From positions 6,200,001-6,264,000 of the forward strand of contig NZ_CP121451.1 of NCBI RefSeq assembly GCF_029689945.1: DNA of 64,000 nt. Reading direction: 5' to 3'. Both the position numbers and the translations under genes were made by a program. This document shows positions 37,378 to 46,481 of this stretch, piece after piece. Numbering within the stretch: position 1 is the stretch's first letter; the number at the start of each line of letters is the position of its first letter. This DNA is from Paenibacillus amylolyticus. GTDB lineage: Bacteria; Bacillota; Bacilli; Paenibacillales; Paenibacillaceae. The notes under the pieces are model-generated. The model was not told the origin of the DNA. It saw nothing but the letters and a program-made list of their open reading frames with translations, and searched no databases.

Positions 37378-39090
37378 AACGAATGAGCCGCGAACAATAC
37401 GCGTCGATGTTCGGACCCACCACTGGTGATGCCGTAAGACTTGCGGATACCGAACTATGGGCAGAGATTGAGCATGATTATGCCGTCTATGGCGATGAGA
37501 GCAAATTCGGGGGCGGCAAGGTTATCCGTGACGGGATGGGCCAGTCCACCTCAGCTCTGCGAAGTGACGGCACTCCTGATACGGTTATCACCAACGCCAT
37601 CATTATCGATCATTGGGGCATTATAAAAGCGGATATCGGCATTCGGGATGGGCATATCTGCGCCATTGGCAAATCCGGCAACCCGGATACAATGGATGGT
37701 GTTCACCCCTCACTGGTCATCGGTGCCTCCACCGAGATCATTGCTGGTGAAGGCATGATCGTAACCGCCGGCGGCATCGATACCCATATTCATTTCATCT
37801 GTCCACAGCAGATTCAGACCGCTTTATCCTCTGGCGTAACGACCATGATCGGCGGCGGCACAGGACCGGCAACAGGAACCAAAGCCACCACCTGCACACC
37901 CGGAGCCTGGCACATCCACCGGATGCTGGAGTCCGCAGAGGCTTTTCCCATGAACATCGGTTACCTCGGCAAAGGCAACAGCTCCAGCACTGCACCTTTA
38001 ATCGAACAGATTGAAGCGGGGGTAATCGGCCTGAAACTGCATGAGGATTGGGGCACTACGCCAAGCGCTATTGATGCCTGCCTGACTGCCGCCGGGAACA
38101 TGATATTCAGGTCGCTATTCATACCGATACACTGAACGAAACCGGTTTTCTTGAAAATACCCTGGCTGCAATCAACGGGCGGACAATCCACACGTACCAC
38201 ACGGAAGGCGCTGGTGGCGGACACGCACCGGATATCATCCGGGCTGCCGGGGAGTCCTACGTTATCCCATCATCTACCAACCCTACACGACCGTACACAC
38301 GCAACACCGTAGAAGAGCACCTTGATATGTTGATGGTATGTCATCACCTGGACCCTTCCATCCCCGAAGATGTCGCTTTTGCCGATTCGCGGATTCGTCC
38401 CGAAACGATTGCAGCCGAAGACATTTTGCATGATCTTGGCGTGTTCAGCATCATCAGTTCCGATTCACAGGCCATGGGCCGCGTGGGCGAGGTCATTATC
38501 CGCACCTGGCAGACTGCTGACAAAATGAAAAACAGCGCGGCAAGCTCGAACTCAACCCGAATTCTCCATCCGATAATGATCGGATTAAGAGATATGTCGC
38601 CAAATACACCATCAATCCCGCTATCGCACACGGCATTGGACATCTCGTTGGTTCGGTGGAAGTCGGTAAGCTGGCCGATCTAATCATATGGAACCCAGCT
38701 TATTTCGGTGTTAAACCGGAGATTGTCATCAAGGGGGCATGATCACATTCGCCCAGATGGGTGATCCCAATGCTTCCATCCCGACACCTCAGCCTGTATT
38801 CGGCAGACCCATGTTCGGAGCCTATGGCAGCGCCATTGCCAGCGGATCTATTACCTTTGTCTCCCAAGCTGCAGCAGAGGCAGGAATCAAAGAGACATTG
38901 GGCCTGAAGAAACGAGTTGAACCCGTCAAAGGTCTGCCGTTCGGTAAGTAAAAAAGACATGATTCATAACGATGTCACCCCCGTTATTGAAGTCGATCCC
39001 GAAACCTATGAGGTACGAGCTGACGGCGAGTTACTCACCTGCGAACCCGCAGACGAGTTGCCTATGGCACAGCGGTACTTTATGTTTTGA
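37374..39090 (+). CDS. ureC: Urease subunit alpha (four frame breaks)
   Basis: Catalytic alpha subunit, 572 residues when repaired, the normal size. The nickel site is present: [10 protein letters not shown] (His pair), [12 protein letters not shown] (carbamylated Lys), [23 protein letters not shown] segment, and the flap His in [10 protein letters not shown]. Frame changes occur near 38099 (C lost), 38530 (A lost in an A run), 38735 (G lost in a G run) and 38948 (one base gained or two lost near a run of A). The last segment ends [10 protein letters not shown] at 39090. Four simple indels in an intact, operon-embedded gene favour sequencing error, but true inactivation cannot be excluded. 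Confidence 0.93.
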
Positions 39091-39124
39091 TATGAATCTG
39101 GATTAGCTGACAAGGGGGCAACGC

Positions 39125-39820
39125 ATGATGAATAGTGGCACAAAGCTGCTTCGTTACGTTCAACTACTGGATTCAGCCCTGCCCATCGGTGGTTTCTCTC
39201 ATTCCTTCGGTCTGGAAGCTTACACCCATGACGGCACCGTGCGGAATACTGCGCAGCTTGAACAGTTTGTTCGCAGCCAGCTTCATTCCAGTCTAGTGCG
39301 AATAGATGGCCTTGCCATCAAGGGTGTCTATCAGGCGATACAACAACAAGATGCCGCTCTACTTGCCCTGTATGACAAACGTGTCCACGCCCAGCGTTCC
39401 CCTCGTGAAATGAGGGAAAGTGGCCACAAGATGGGTAAGCGACTGCTCAAACTCGCCCGCTCACTTTATCCATGGATGGACTTTTCCCTGATCGATGAAG
39501 CCATACGGGAATACGGCGCGTATTGCGGCATCACGACCATACACGGTTATATCAACTATCAACTGGAGATTGGATTGGATGAAGCCGTTACCGGGCATCT
39601 GTATACCTCAGTTAACGCTTATGTGAACAGTGCACTTCGCCTGCTGCCCATCGGACAGACCGAAGCGCAGATGCTGATTCAGAAGCTGCTGGGTGATATC
39701 GAAGCGGAATGGGCACTCATTCGGGATAATGACCCGGAAGATATGCACAGCTTCGGAATTGCCCAGGAAATCTACGCCATGCGGCACGAGACCTTACCCG
39801 CGCGGCTGTTTATGTCTTAA
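39125..39820 (+). CDS. ureF: Urease accessory protein UreF
   Basis: A 231-residue all-helical accessory protein with LLDSALPIGGFSHSFGLEAY near the N-terminus and the conserved C-terminal tail MRHETLPARLFMS. UreF bridges UreD-bound apo-urease and the UreG GTPase. ATG 39125 (with a second ATG next) follows AAGGGGGCAACGC. It is 35 bases after ureC. A diverged paralogue lies at 29679. Confidence 0.95.
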   Translation: MMNSGTKLLRYVQLLDSALPIGGFSHSFGLEAYTHDGTVRNTAQLEQFVRSQLHSSLVRIDGLAIKGVYQAIQQQDAALLALYDKRVHAQRSPREMRESGHKMGKRLLKLARSLYPWMDFSLIDEAIREYGAYCGITTIHGYINYQLEIGLDEAVTGHLYTSVNAYVNSALRLLPIGQTEAQMLIQKLLGDIEAEWALIRDNDPEDMHSFGIAQEIYAMRHETLPARLFMS

Positions 39821-39852
39821 CTACAACTTTTATCTAACTAGGAGGAATTGTT

Positions 39853-40572
39853 ATGTGTGGAGGAGCTAATCATACGCATCATCCGGAGTGGGAACGCAAG
39901 GCATTTGATCGGAGTCGTCCGATGCGAATTGGAATTGGCGGACCGGTAGGTTCAGGTAAAACAGCGCTTGTGGAGAAGTTGTCCAAGGCACTTCGTACAC
40001 GTTATAGTCTCGCGGTCATCACCAATGACATCTATACCAAGGAAGATGCCGAGATCTTGCTGCGCCAGAATGCCTTGGCACCAGAGCGCATTATCGGTGT
40101 AGAGACAGGCGGATGCCCGCATACCGCTATTCGCGAGGATGCCTCCATGAATTTTGAAGCGGTTGACGAGTTGATTGAACGCTTCCCTGATCTTCAACTG
40201 ATCTTCATCGAGAGCGGCGGCGACAATCTCTCTGCTGCCTTCAGTCCGGAACTGGCTGATGTGTTCATCTACATTATCGACGTTGCCCAAGGAGAGAAAC
40301 TCCCGCGCAAAGGCGGTCCTGGCATCACGCGTTCAGACCTGCTGTTAATCAACAAAACCGACCTCGCTCCATACGTTGGAGCAAGCCTGGAAGTTATGAA
40401 AAATGATACCGAGCGAGTACGCGAAGGCCGCCCTTATGTCATGTCCAATCTAATGAGCGGTGAAGGTGTATCCGAGATCATCCACTGGCTCGAACATCAA
40501 TATATGGATGACGATGCTTCCGCTGCACATCTGCACTCACACAGCCATGAACATGGCACTCACTCGCATTAA
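39853..40572 (+). CDS. ureG: Urease accessory GTPase UreG with His-rich ends
   Basis: A 239-residue SIMIBI GTPase that delivers nickel to urease. The P-loop is [19 protein letters not shown], the metal-binding Cys-Pro-His motif is [12 protein letters not shown], and G4 is [13 protein letters not shown]. The N-terminus ([12 protein letters not shown]) and C-terminus ([14 protein letters not shown]) are His-rich, beyond the usual core of about 205 residues. No ureE is present in the cluster, so these tails may store or bind nickel. It has AGGAGG before ATG 39853. Confidence 0.95.
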   Translation: MCGGANHTHHPEWERKAFDRSRPMRIGIGGPVGSGKTALVEKLSKALRTRYSLAVITNDIYTKEDAEILLRQNALAPERIIGVETGGCPHTAIREDASMNFEAVDELIERFPDLQLIFIESGGDNLSAAFSPELADVFIYIIDVAQGEKLPRKGGPGITRSDLLLINKTDLAPYVGASLEVMKNDTERVREGRPYVMSNLMSGEGVSEIIHWLEHQYMDDDASAAHLHSHSHEHGTHSH

Positions 40573-41448
40573 TTCATCTTCTGTTCCCATGGGGACAGAG
40601 ATCATTCGGAATGAAAGTCCAGGTGAACCCGTCACGCGCCGCAGCGAGCTTCGGGCCACCTTCTCCTTTCAAGGAGAGCGGACGGTCATGACCGATCGTT
40701 ATTACAGTGCACCACTCCGGTTTAGCCGATCCTTTCGACCTCCCGGGGGCGGAAGCGAATTATGCATTTACACGTCAGATGTCTCTCCCGGAGTCCTTAA
40801 CGGGGATCACTATCATTCCGAGTGGGTCTTGGGCGAAGGAACTCATGTCATGCTCAGCAGTACGTCAGCTACGAGGCTTCATCCCACACCATCACTTCCT
40901 TCATCCGTCAAGCATCATTTTCAGTTGGGAAAAGGAGCCACACTGGAATACTTTCCTGAATGCGTCATTCCCTTCAAGGGTAGCTCTTCTTCACTCGCTG
41001 TAACCTTTGAGCTGGAAGACCAGGCGATCCTGGCCTATGCAGACATCTGGTCTGCCGGACGGATTCACCGGGGAGAGGCTTTCCAATTCGAGCGTTACCG
41101 AAGCTTGACGGAGATATGGCAAGGCGAGCAACTGGCTGTCTGGGATCGATTCGGACTTGAACCGGAAACCGACGATCCCACACACTCAGCCTCCCTCTTT
41201 CACTATACGCATACCGCCGCGTTGTGGATGATCGCCCCCGGCCTGGGTACTGCCGAGTTGGAGCTGGTCAGATCCGCATTGCCGCCCGATGGACGAATGC
41301 TGGCAGGTGCGAGCTTGTTGGCAAATGGGGGATCGGCGTTCGACTGCTTGGCCTGGCGGCTTGGGAGCTTCAAGAACAGTGCCTTCAGATATGGAACACA
41401 CTTCGTCCCCTTCTGCTCGGCAAAGAAACTCTTGTCTTTCGTAAATAA
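40553..41448 (+). CDS. ureD: Urease accessory protein UreD (frame break at about 41320)
   Basis: An accessory scaffold for urease activation, about 298 residues when repaired. The core has [39 protein letters not shown] and [20 protein letters not shown]. The first frame departs from the family after MLAGASLL near 41320. The next frame supplies [20 protein letters not shown] and ends LVFRK at 41448; restoring one G in a GG run joins them. The start is uncertain: ATG 40553 inside the ureG end has no good ribosome site. Last gene of the operon, followed by a terminator. Confidence 0.9.
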
Positions 41449-41472
41449 GGACATGAAGCATCGTTAACACAG

Positions 41473-41522
41473 AAAACCTCTGAACTTTCTCCGAGTGTGT
41501 TCGGATTAGTGCAGAGGTTTTT
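41473..41522 (+). terminator. Terminator of the urease operon
   Basis: AAAACCTCTG...CAGAGGTTTTT with a 29-base loop region containing a weak inner stem, 24 bases after the ureD stop. Confidence 0.8.
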
Positions 41523-41555
41523 GTTCATTCGGTCCATGGATGCTGCTCATATCAC

Positions 41556-41981
41556 TTACGCTTCGTTCTCTTCTGGATTGCTCTCTGATCTGTTCTCAGA
41601 CTTATAACGATAGTCGCCTGCATCCTTGCTTTCCTTGGATTTGCGGTAACGGGTGAACTCAATATATTCGCTGATAAAAGACTGTTCCACAGTCGATAAT
41701 TCACTTTCCTGGCAATTCAATTGCCGCAAAACGTCAAAAAAATAATCCTCCCGTTTTTCCCGAACCATCGCTTCCTTCGATGGACGACCAATCATGAGCC
41801 AGTCAAGGCTCACATCAAAAAACGAAGCAATCTCAATTAATTTATTCGTACTCGGAATAGACTTGCCACGTTTCCAGTCACCCAGATTGCCCGTGCTAAT
41901 CTTCAGCTGTTGGCAGAAAGCCTTCTTGGTCATTCCTCTTTCGGCAATCAGGTGTTCAATTCGCTCATAGATCGACTGCAT
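41556..41981 (-). CDS. XRE family transcriptional regulator
   Basis: A 141-residue protein with an N-terminal Cro/C1 HTH (residues 5-62: ERIEHLIAERGMTKKAFCQQ, then STGNLGDWKRGKSIPSTNKL). A charged, low-complexity C-terminus ends in Ser/Glu/Asn repeats. ATG 41981 has GGAAGGCGG upstream. It stands alone and may be autoregulated. The target is unknown. Confidence 0.85.
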   Translation of the reverse strand: MQSIYERIEHLIAERGMTKKAFCQQLKISTGNLGDWKRGKSIPSTNKLIEIASFFDVSLDWLMIGRPSKEAMVREKREDYFFDVLRQLNCQESELSTVEQSFISEYIEFTRYRKSKESKDAGDYRYKSENRSESNPEENEA

Positions 41982-42097
41982 ACAAGAACCGCCTTCCAAC
42001 CGTAATAATCAACTCATCTGCTTAAATTATACCACATTATTCCTGAATGCTCAGCCTTTATATGCCTGGAGCAGGATAAGGTATCTCGCATAACACA

Positions 42098-42135
42098 AAG
42101 ATAGACTCCCATGAATGATCATGAAAGTCTATCTT
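42098..42135 (-). terminator. Terminator after the Glu-Lys-Leu tRNA array
   Basis: AAGATAGACT/AGTCTATCTT stem with an inner ATGATCAT palindrome, followed by TGTG on the minus strand, 19 bases after tRNA-Leu. Confidence 0.7.
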
Positions 42136-42153
42136 ATAACGTTGTTGCTGTGA

Positions 42154-42236
42154 TGCGGTCGAGAGGACTCGAACCTCCACGGGTATACACCCACTACCCC
42201 CTCAAGATAGCGTGTCTGCCATTCCACCACGACCGC
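42154..42236 (-). tRNA. tRNA-Leu(GAG), copy 2
   Basis: 83 nt, identical to the copy at 29156 except for a compensated variable-arm stem (GGGT/ACCC instead of GGGC/GCCC). Anticodon loop TTGAGGG. CCA not encoded. Confidence 0.95.
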
Positions 42237-42253
42237 ATATTCAATTGTAAAAA

Positions 42254-42329
42254 TGGTGAGCCATGAAGGGCTCGAACCTTCGACACCCTGATTAAAAGTC
42301 AGGTGCTCTACCAACTGAGCTAATGGCTC
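42254..42329 (-). tRNA. tRNA-Lys(TTT)
   Basis: 76 nt including an encoded CCA. Acceptor GAGCCAT/ATGGCTC, anticodon loop CTTTTAA, T loop GGTTCGAGCC. Confidence 0.95.
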
Positions 42330-42434
42330 TTGCTGTAAACTTCACCGGATGTGCCATGCTTCATTCTTGTTTATAAGAGCGATGACTTTGAGGATTTCTC
42401 ATCGAAAATTAAATCTCATAAGGTGGTGAAGATA

Positions 42435-42506
42435 TGACCCGTAGGGGATTCGAACCCCTGTTACCTCCGTGAAAGGGAGGTGTCTTAACCCCTTGACCAA
42501 CGGGCC
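42435..42506 (-). tRNA. tRNA-Glu(TTC)
   Basis: 72 nt without encoded CCA. Acceptor GGCCCGT/ACGGGTC, anticodon loop CTTTCAC, T loop GGTTCGAATCC. Confidence 0.95.
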
Positions 42507-42541
42507 TTAATAACAAGTTGTCTTTCTTGGCGACAAGAATG

Positions 42542-42571
42542 AGTATACCACAGGACAATTCGAACTTGCAA
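42542..42571 (-). promoter_or_regulatory. Promoter of the Glu-Lys-Leu tRNA array
   Basis: -35 TTGCAA (42571-42566), 18-base spacer, -10 TATACT (42547-42542) on the minus strand, 36 bases before tRNA-Glu. Confidence 0.7.
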
Positions 42572-42743
42572 TACTTTTTTTGAAATTTATTTTTCAAGCC
42601 ATTTTTGACTTGTTTTTCACTTGCATACCACTCTTCCGATCCCCGTCGTTCGCTCCATCCATTCATACCCATATCATCACTGTGCAGGAACAATGTAAAC
42701 CCTTCATTAAAACACTTACAAAAACTTACGTTCACTTAGAATA

Positions 42744-42772
42744 TTGCAAATCGCATTAAGATTACTTATAAT
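42744..42772 (+). promoter_or_regulatory. Promoter of the DeoR-HAD gene pair
   Basis: -35 TTGCAA (42744-42749), 17-base spacer, -10 TATAAT (42767-42772), about 50 bases before the start codon. Confidence 0.75.
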
Positions 42773-42822
42773 TAAAGTATCAGTATAAGTACGGTCATCC
42801 ATACACCCGGAGGTGACATGTT

Positions 42823-43598
42823 TTGTTTCAAGAAGAACGAATGCAGCTCATTGTTGAACATCTACGGAAACACAATCGCATCTCAGCTGATGATATTGTT
42901 GCCTTGTTTGATGTATCACGGGATACTGCACGCAGGGATCTGATCAAGCTTGAGGAGCAGGATGCTATTATTCGTACACGCGGCGGCGCCATTCTCCCCC
43001 TCCACCGCAAGAATTCAGATCCTACAAAGACCGTTTACTCGATGTTTCTCAGGAAAAGAGAGCCATCGGCAAGCTCGCTGCAGCTATTGTAAGACAAGGC
43101 GAGGTCATCATTCTGGACTCGTCAACCACTGTGCAGGCCTGTGCCGAGAACTTAAACGGCAAATCCTGCACAGTCATTACGAACTCGATTCATTCCGCTG
43201 ATCTTCTCTCCAATCATACGGCAGTCCAGATTCGTTTACTCGGGGGCAAAGTCGATAAGGAACAACGTTATGTCTACGGTACCTCTGTGATTGAGACCCT
43301 CTCCCACTATTATGTAGATAAAGCCTTTATCGGAATTGGCGGTATCACCATGGACGGCTTCAGTGCTACCGAAGAGGAAGGCAAAATAAAACACCAGATG
43401 ATGAAAGCTGCCAAAAAAGTTGTTGTTCTTGCAGATCAATCCAAGTTTGATAGACGTTATGGTTATCGTTTTGCCGACTGGTCATTGGTGGATGTATTGA
43501 TTACGGATCAATGGCCAACCCCAGAATGGCTTGCTTTTCTAGCCGAACAACAGGTCGAGATTCTCATTCCTGAACCTACAGATGATAAGGAGTTGTAA
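42823..43598 (+). CDS. DeoR/GlpR family transcriptional regulator (frame break at about 43010)
   Basis: Repaired length 258 residues. The N-terminal DeoR HTH (MQLIVEHLRKHNRISADDIV, VSRDTARRDLIKLEEQ, IIRTRGGAIL) lies in the first frame. The sugar-phosphate-sensing domain (KLAAAIVRQGEVIILDSSTT, NSIHSADLL, DKAFIGIGGI, VLADQSKFD) lies in the second. One missing G in AAG-GAATTC joins them. The start is TTG 42823 with GGAGGTGA. It precedes a Cof-type phosphatase by 4 bases, a common pairing, so the effector is probably a sugar phosphate. Confidence 0.9.
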
Positions 43599-43602
43599 AT
43601 AT

Positions 43603-44499
43603 ATGAAATTATTTGCCACAGATTTAGATGGAACCTTGTTGAACAGAGACAGCCAGATTAGCCCGGAGAATGCCGCAGCCATCCAAAAGGCCCAGCAATC
43701 CGGTATGAAAGTTACCATTGCTACAGGACGCGTCTATTCGGATGTGGTGACCATCAGCCGCGAATGCGGAATCAAAACCCCGATTATCGGCTCCAACGGA
43801 GCGACGATTCATGATGCCGACGGCGAGCGTCTTTTCCACCTTCCACTTGAACGTGACACCGCAGCTTCCGTCATGCAGTGGCTGGAAGATCATGATGTCT
43901 GATCATGAGGCTTCAACGCAACAAGGCATCTACGCCCCCCTTAGCAGTCATGAGACCTTGCTCGCCGAGATGGAACGTGTTCTTGGTTCAAACCCTGGTG
44001 AGGACATTGCACGCATGATTCGGGGCATTAAGAAACATTATCAAAAAAAGACTACCACCGCGTAAACAGCCACCTCGAAATTCCGGCAGAAGCCTATATC
44101 TATAATATTATGGCCTTCTCCATGAATCCGGATAAAGTAAAAACAGGACGCGAATACTTCGCTTCCCGCTCCGATGTCGCCATGGTTGTATCCTTTGAGC
44201 ACAACTTCGAAATGCAGCACCCGGACGTATCCAAAGGCAATGCCCTAACCAAACTGGCGGCTCACCTGAACATCTCCATGGACGATACAGCAGCGATCGG
44301 AGATAACTTCAACGATGTCTCGATGTTACAAATGGCAGGACTCGGCATCGCCATGGGTAATGGTGAACCCGAAATTCAGGCACTGGCCAAGGCCATAACG
44401 CTGACCAATATTGAGCACGGTGTCGCCCATGCCATTGAGTGCCTGCTTGAAGGCAAGCCGGTGTCCCGGCCGGAAACGATTGTTGGAGAAGGTCAGTAA
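43603..44499 (+). CDS. Cof-type HAD-IIB sugar phosphatase (two frame breaks)
   Basis: About 298 residues when repaired. Motif I is FATDLDGTLLNRDSQISPEN, motif II IATGR, and motif IV AIGDNFNDVSMLQMAGLGIA, preceded by the HPDVSKGNALTKLA Lys motif. One extra G at 43901 turns a TAT codon into a stop-creating TGAT, and one A is missing from an A run near 44045. The cap segment (IYAPLSSHETLLAEMERVLG) lies in the middle frame. Substrate probably a sugar or pyridoxal phosphate, not decidable here. Likely regulated by the DeoR protein just upstream. Confidence 0.88.
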
Positions 44500-44525
44500 T
44501 AGATTCCATACTTTAATAAAACACT

Positions 44526-44563
44526 AAACCTGCATGGTCTCCTCTTGAGCCATGCAGGTTTTC
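44526..44563. terminator. Terminator between HAD gene and mgtC
   Basis: AAACCTGCATGG/CCATGCAGGTTT hairpin followed by TCTTC on the plus strand. It serves the plus-strand HAD gene and abuts the mgtC stop. Confidence 0.85.
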
Positions 44564-44564
44564 T

Positions 44565-45236
44565 TCATTTTAACTCAGCAGATCGAACATGAGGCACGTC
44601 CTGTAACAAAATAATCAGTTGCTCGCCCCGGTATGAACCCGGCAGTTGCAACGTGAATTCAAGCACAGTCTCTTCTACGGAGTCTGTGCTTGTTTGCTGT
44701 TCTGTCTTAAATCCGATGACTGATATCTTCTCCCGTCCCAGCAGTGCCAGAACCCGCTTCAGGGCCTCTCCCTCCTTTTGCAGATGGATGGTTAACGTCT
44801 CTGTTCGGGCAGATACCAGCCAGCGTGTGGGCCTATGCAGCAGCATCTGTGCCACGACAATAAGCAGTGTCACGCCTGCACCTGTCCAATACAGACCTGA
44901 TCCTACAGCAAGTCCCATGCCTGCCGTAGCCCATATGCCTGCCGCTGTGGTCAATCCCCTGACCGTGTGCCGCTGTGTGAAGATCATGCCCGCTCCAATG
45001 AAACCCACACCGCTAACGACTTGTGCAGCGATCCTTGACGGATCCAGAGACAGATTGGCCCAGCCAGCCTGATCCTGGAATCCATACTTCGACACAATCA
45101 TCATCAGTGCAGCGCCGACAGCAACCACAAAATGAGTACGAATGCCTGCCTCTTTCATTCGGTTCTTGCGCTCATATCCGATTAGCACACCACATATTCC
45201 AGCTATGAGTACACGCATCAAGTATTCCACTTCCAT
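44565..45236 (-). CDS. MgtC/SapB family membrane protein
   Basis: A 223-residue protein. Four N-terminal membrane spans carry the family motifs LIGYERKNRMKEAGIRTHF and VSGVGFIGAGMIF and the LTTAAGIWATAGMGLAVGSG segment. A cytoplasmic ACT-like domain (LTIHLQKEGEALKRVLALLG) follows. MgtC proteins act in magnesium limitation and modulate ATP synthase in some bacteria; a transporter role is unproven. ATG 45236 has AGAGGTGATG upstream. No magnesium-sensing leader was recognised. Confidence 0.9.
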   Translation of the reverse strand: MEVEYLMRVLIAGICGVLIGYERKNRMKEAGIRTHFVVAVGAALMMIVSKYGFQDQAGWANLSLDPSRIAAQVVSGVGFIGAGMIFTQRHTVRGLTTAAGIWATAGMGLAVGSGLYWTGAGVTLLIVVAQMLLHRPTRWLVSARTETLTIHLQKEGEALKRVLALLGREKISVIGFKTEQQTSTDSVEETVLEFTLQLPGSYRGEQLIILLQDVPHVRSAELK

Positions 45237-45339
45237 GCACATCACCTCTTTCATTATGTATATGCTTACATGTGTATCTTTACTATTACCCAATCTTTCC
45301 CTGACTATATAAGTTGAAATAAAGATTATTGACGCTGAC

Positions 45340-45421
45340 ACTACGATGACAGAATCACCTTCCTTTCGCTGTTATCCCCAGATTTTTCGATTCCTTTTTC
45401 TCAAGAGAAAATCCGGTGATA
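45340..45421. repeat. Interspersed repeat family 2, partial copy
   Basis: About 82 bp. Its reverse complement matches 49925-50008, including CCGGATTTTC, GAGAAAA, ATCTGGGGATAACAGCGA, GGAAGGT and TCTGTCATCGTAGT. It lies upstream of mgtC on the other side of a tRNA terminator. Confidence 0.8.
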
Positions 45422-45455
45422 GCGTGCAGTCGATGGATAACCAAAATCATAACGC

Positions 45456-45510
45456 AAAAAATCCCCTTCACACTGAGCCGTTATCCGGTCAAATGTGAAG
45501 AGGATTTTAT
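45456..45510 (-). terminator. Terminator after tRNA-Asn/tRNA-Ser
   Basis: AAAATCCTCTTCACA...TGTGAAGGGGATTTTTT on the minus strand, with an inner CCGGATAACGG stem. Confidence 0.8.
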
Positions 45511-45650
45511 TGTTATTACAGAACGGAGAGAGAGGGCACTCTCACTTCGTTCGAGACTGCGAAGTATTGCTAACGAAGCTTATGCTCCGACGAACCCGTT
45601 AGGGTTCTCATCCCTTTGCAGAGATGTTATTACAGAACGGAGAGAGAGGG
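45511..45650. repeat. 26-bp direct repeat duplicating the tRNA-Ser 3' end
   Basis: The 26 bases 45625-45650 (TGTTATTACAGAACGG then AGAGAGAGGG) recur exactly at 45511-45536. The right copy covers the last 12 bases of tRNA-Ser and 14 bases beyond. The 88 bases between contain a GAACCC/GGGTTC palindrome. Such a 3'-end duplication is what insertion or excision at a tRNA would leave. Confidence 0.75.
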
Positions 45651-45726
45651 ATTCGAACCCTCGCACCGCTTACGCAGTCTAACCCCTTAGCAGAGGGTCC
45701 CCTTATAGCCACTTGGGTATCTCTCC
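45639..45726 (-). tRNA. tRNA-Ser(GCT)
   Basis: 88 nt with a long variable arm. Acceptor GGAGAGA/TCTCTCC, anticodon loop CTGCTAA, T loop GGTTCGAATCC. CCA not encoded. Confidence 0.93.
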
Positions 45727-45732
45727 AAGAAA

Positions 45733-45808
45733 TGGCTCCCCGAACAGGGCTCGAACCTGTGACAACTCGATTAACAGTCGAGTGCTCTACCAACTGAGCT
45801 ATCAGGGA
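45733..45808 (-). tRNA. tRNA-Asn(GTT)
   Basis: 76 nt including encoded CCA. Acceptor TCCCTGA/TCGGGGA, anticodon loop CTGTTAA, T loop GGTTCGAGCC. Six bases from tRNA-Ser. Confidence 0.95.
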
Positions 45809-45901
45809 AAATTAACTTGAATAAGATTAATTTATCATGATTAATAATCCAAGTCAACATGCCTTTCATCTCTTTCTTCCGCATAGTGATCAATCTGTAG
45901 A

Positions 45902-46363
45902 TCAAATATTCTGAAGGCCCAGTTTTCCCGCACAACGACCACAGCGGTAACGCTTTGGATCTATTTTCCGCTTACGCAAATATTCCGTACCACAGCTCTT
46001 GCACACCAGCTTATAACGATACGGCAGCGGCTTTCTGCCTTTGCCGTCAGGAAGCGATTGGCAGAAACGGGAGCCGCCCACCTTCTGCAATAAAGCCTTG
46101 AATTCCGGGTCACGATGCTGATAACCGCGCCCACGAATATGCAGATGATAGTGACAGAGTTCATGCTTGATGATCTTTTCAACCTCATCTCGCCCGTAGG
46201 CTTCGAGTTGATGCGGATTGATCTCAATCCGGTGACTTTTGAGCATATAACGCCCACCCGTCGTGGTCAGGCGACTGTTAAACAACGCTTCATGGGTGAA
46301 CGGCACTCCGAAATGATCCAGTGATACCTGTTCAATCCATCGTTGCAATTCCTCATTTTCCAT
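45902..46363 (-). CDS. SprT-like zinc metalloprotease family protein
   Basis: A 153-residue YdcK/SprT-like protein. The HExxH motif is KIIKHELCHYHLHIRGRGYQ near residue 67. A C-terminal zinc ribbon (LVCKSCGTEYLRKR, RYRCGRCAGKL) supplies two CxxC pairs. The biological substrate is unknown. Its place next to cmpA, tex and a tRNA array matches the Bacillus subtilis order. Confidence 0.92.
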   Translation of the reverse strand: MENEELQRWIEQVSLDHFGVPFTHEALFNSRLTTTGGRYMLKSHRIEINPHQLEAYGRDEVEKIIKHELCHYHLHIRGRGYQHRDPEFKALLQKVGGSRFCQSLPDGKGRKPLPYRYKLVCKSCGTEYLRKRKIDPKRYRCGRCAGKLGLQNI

Positions 46364-46481
46364 CGGTATTCTCTCCTCGCACCCCCTCGGAGCATTTGTT
46401 TTTCCGGCATAATACTTGAATTTTAACCGTTTCGTAGGCTACACTGTCAAGTAGAATGTATGAGGGAGATTATTACTCGTT

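Noticed and set aside
45237..45340. Magnesium riboswitch (M-box) upstream of mgtC
   Set aside because: Only about 100 bases before the repeat, with no M-box conserved blocks recognisable.
45511..45650. CRISPR-like repeat-spacer structure
   Set aside because: Only two repeat units, one of them inside a tRNA gene, and no cas genes; explained by tRNA 3'-end duplication. No CRISPR array was seen anywhere in the window.
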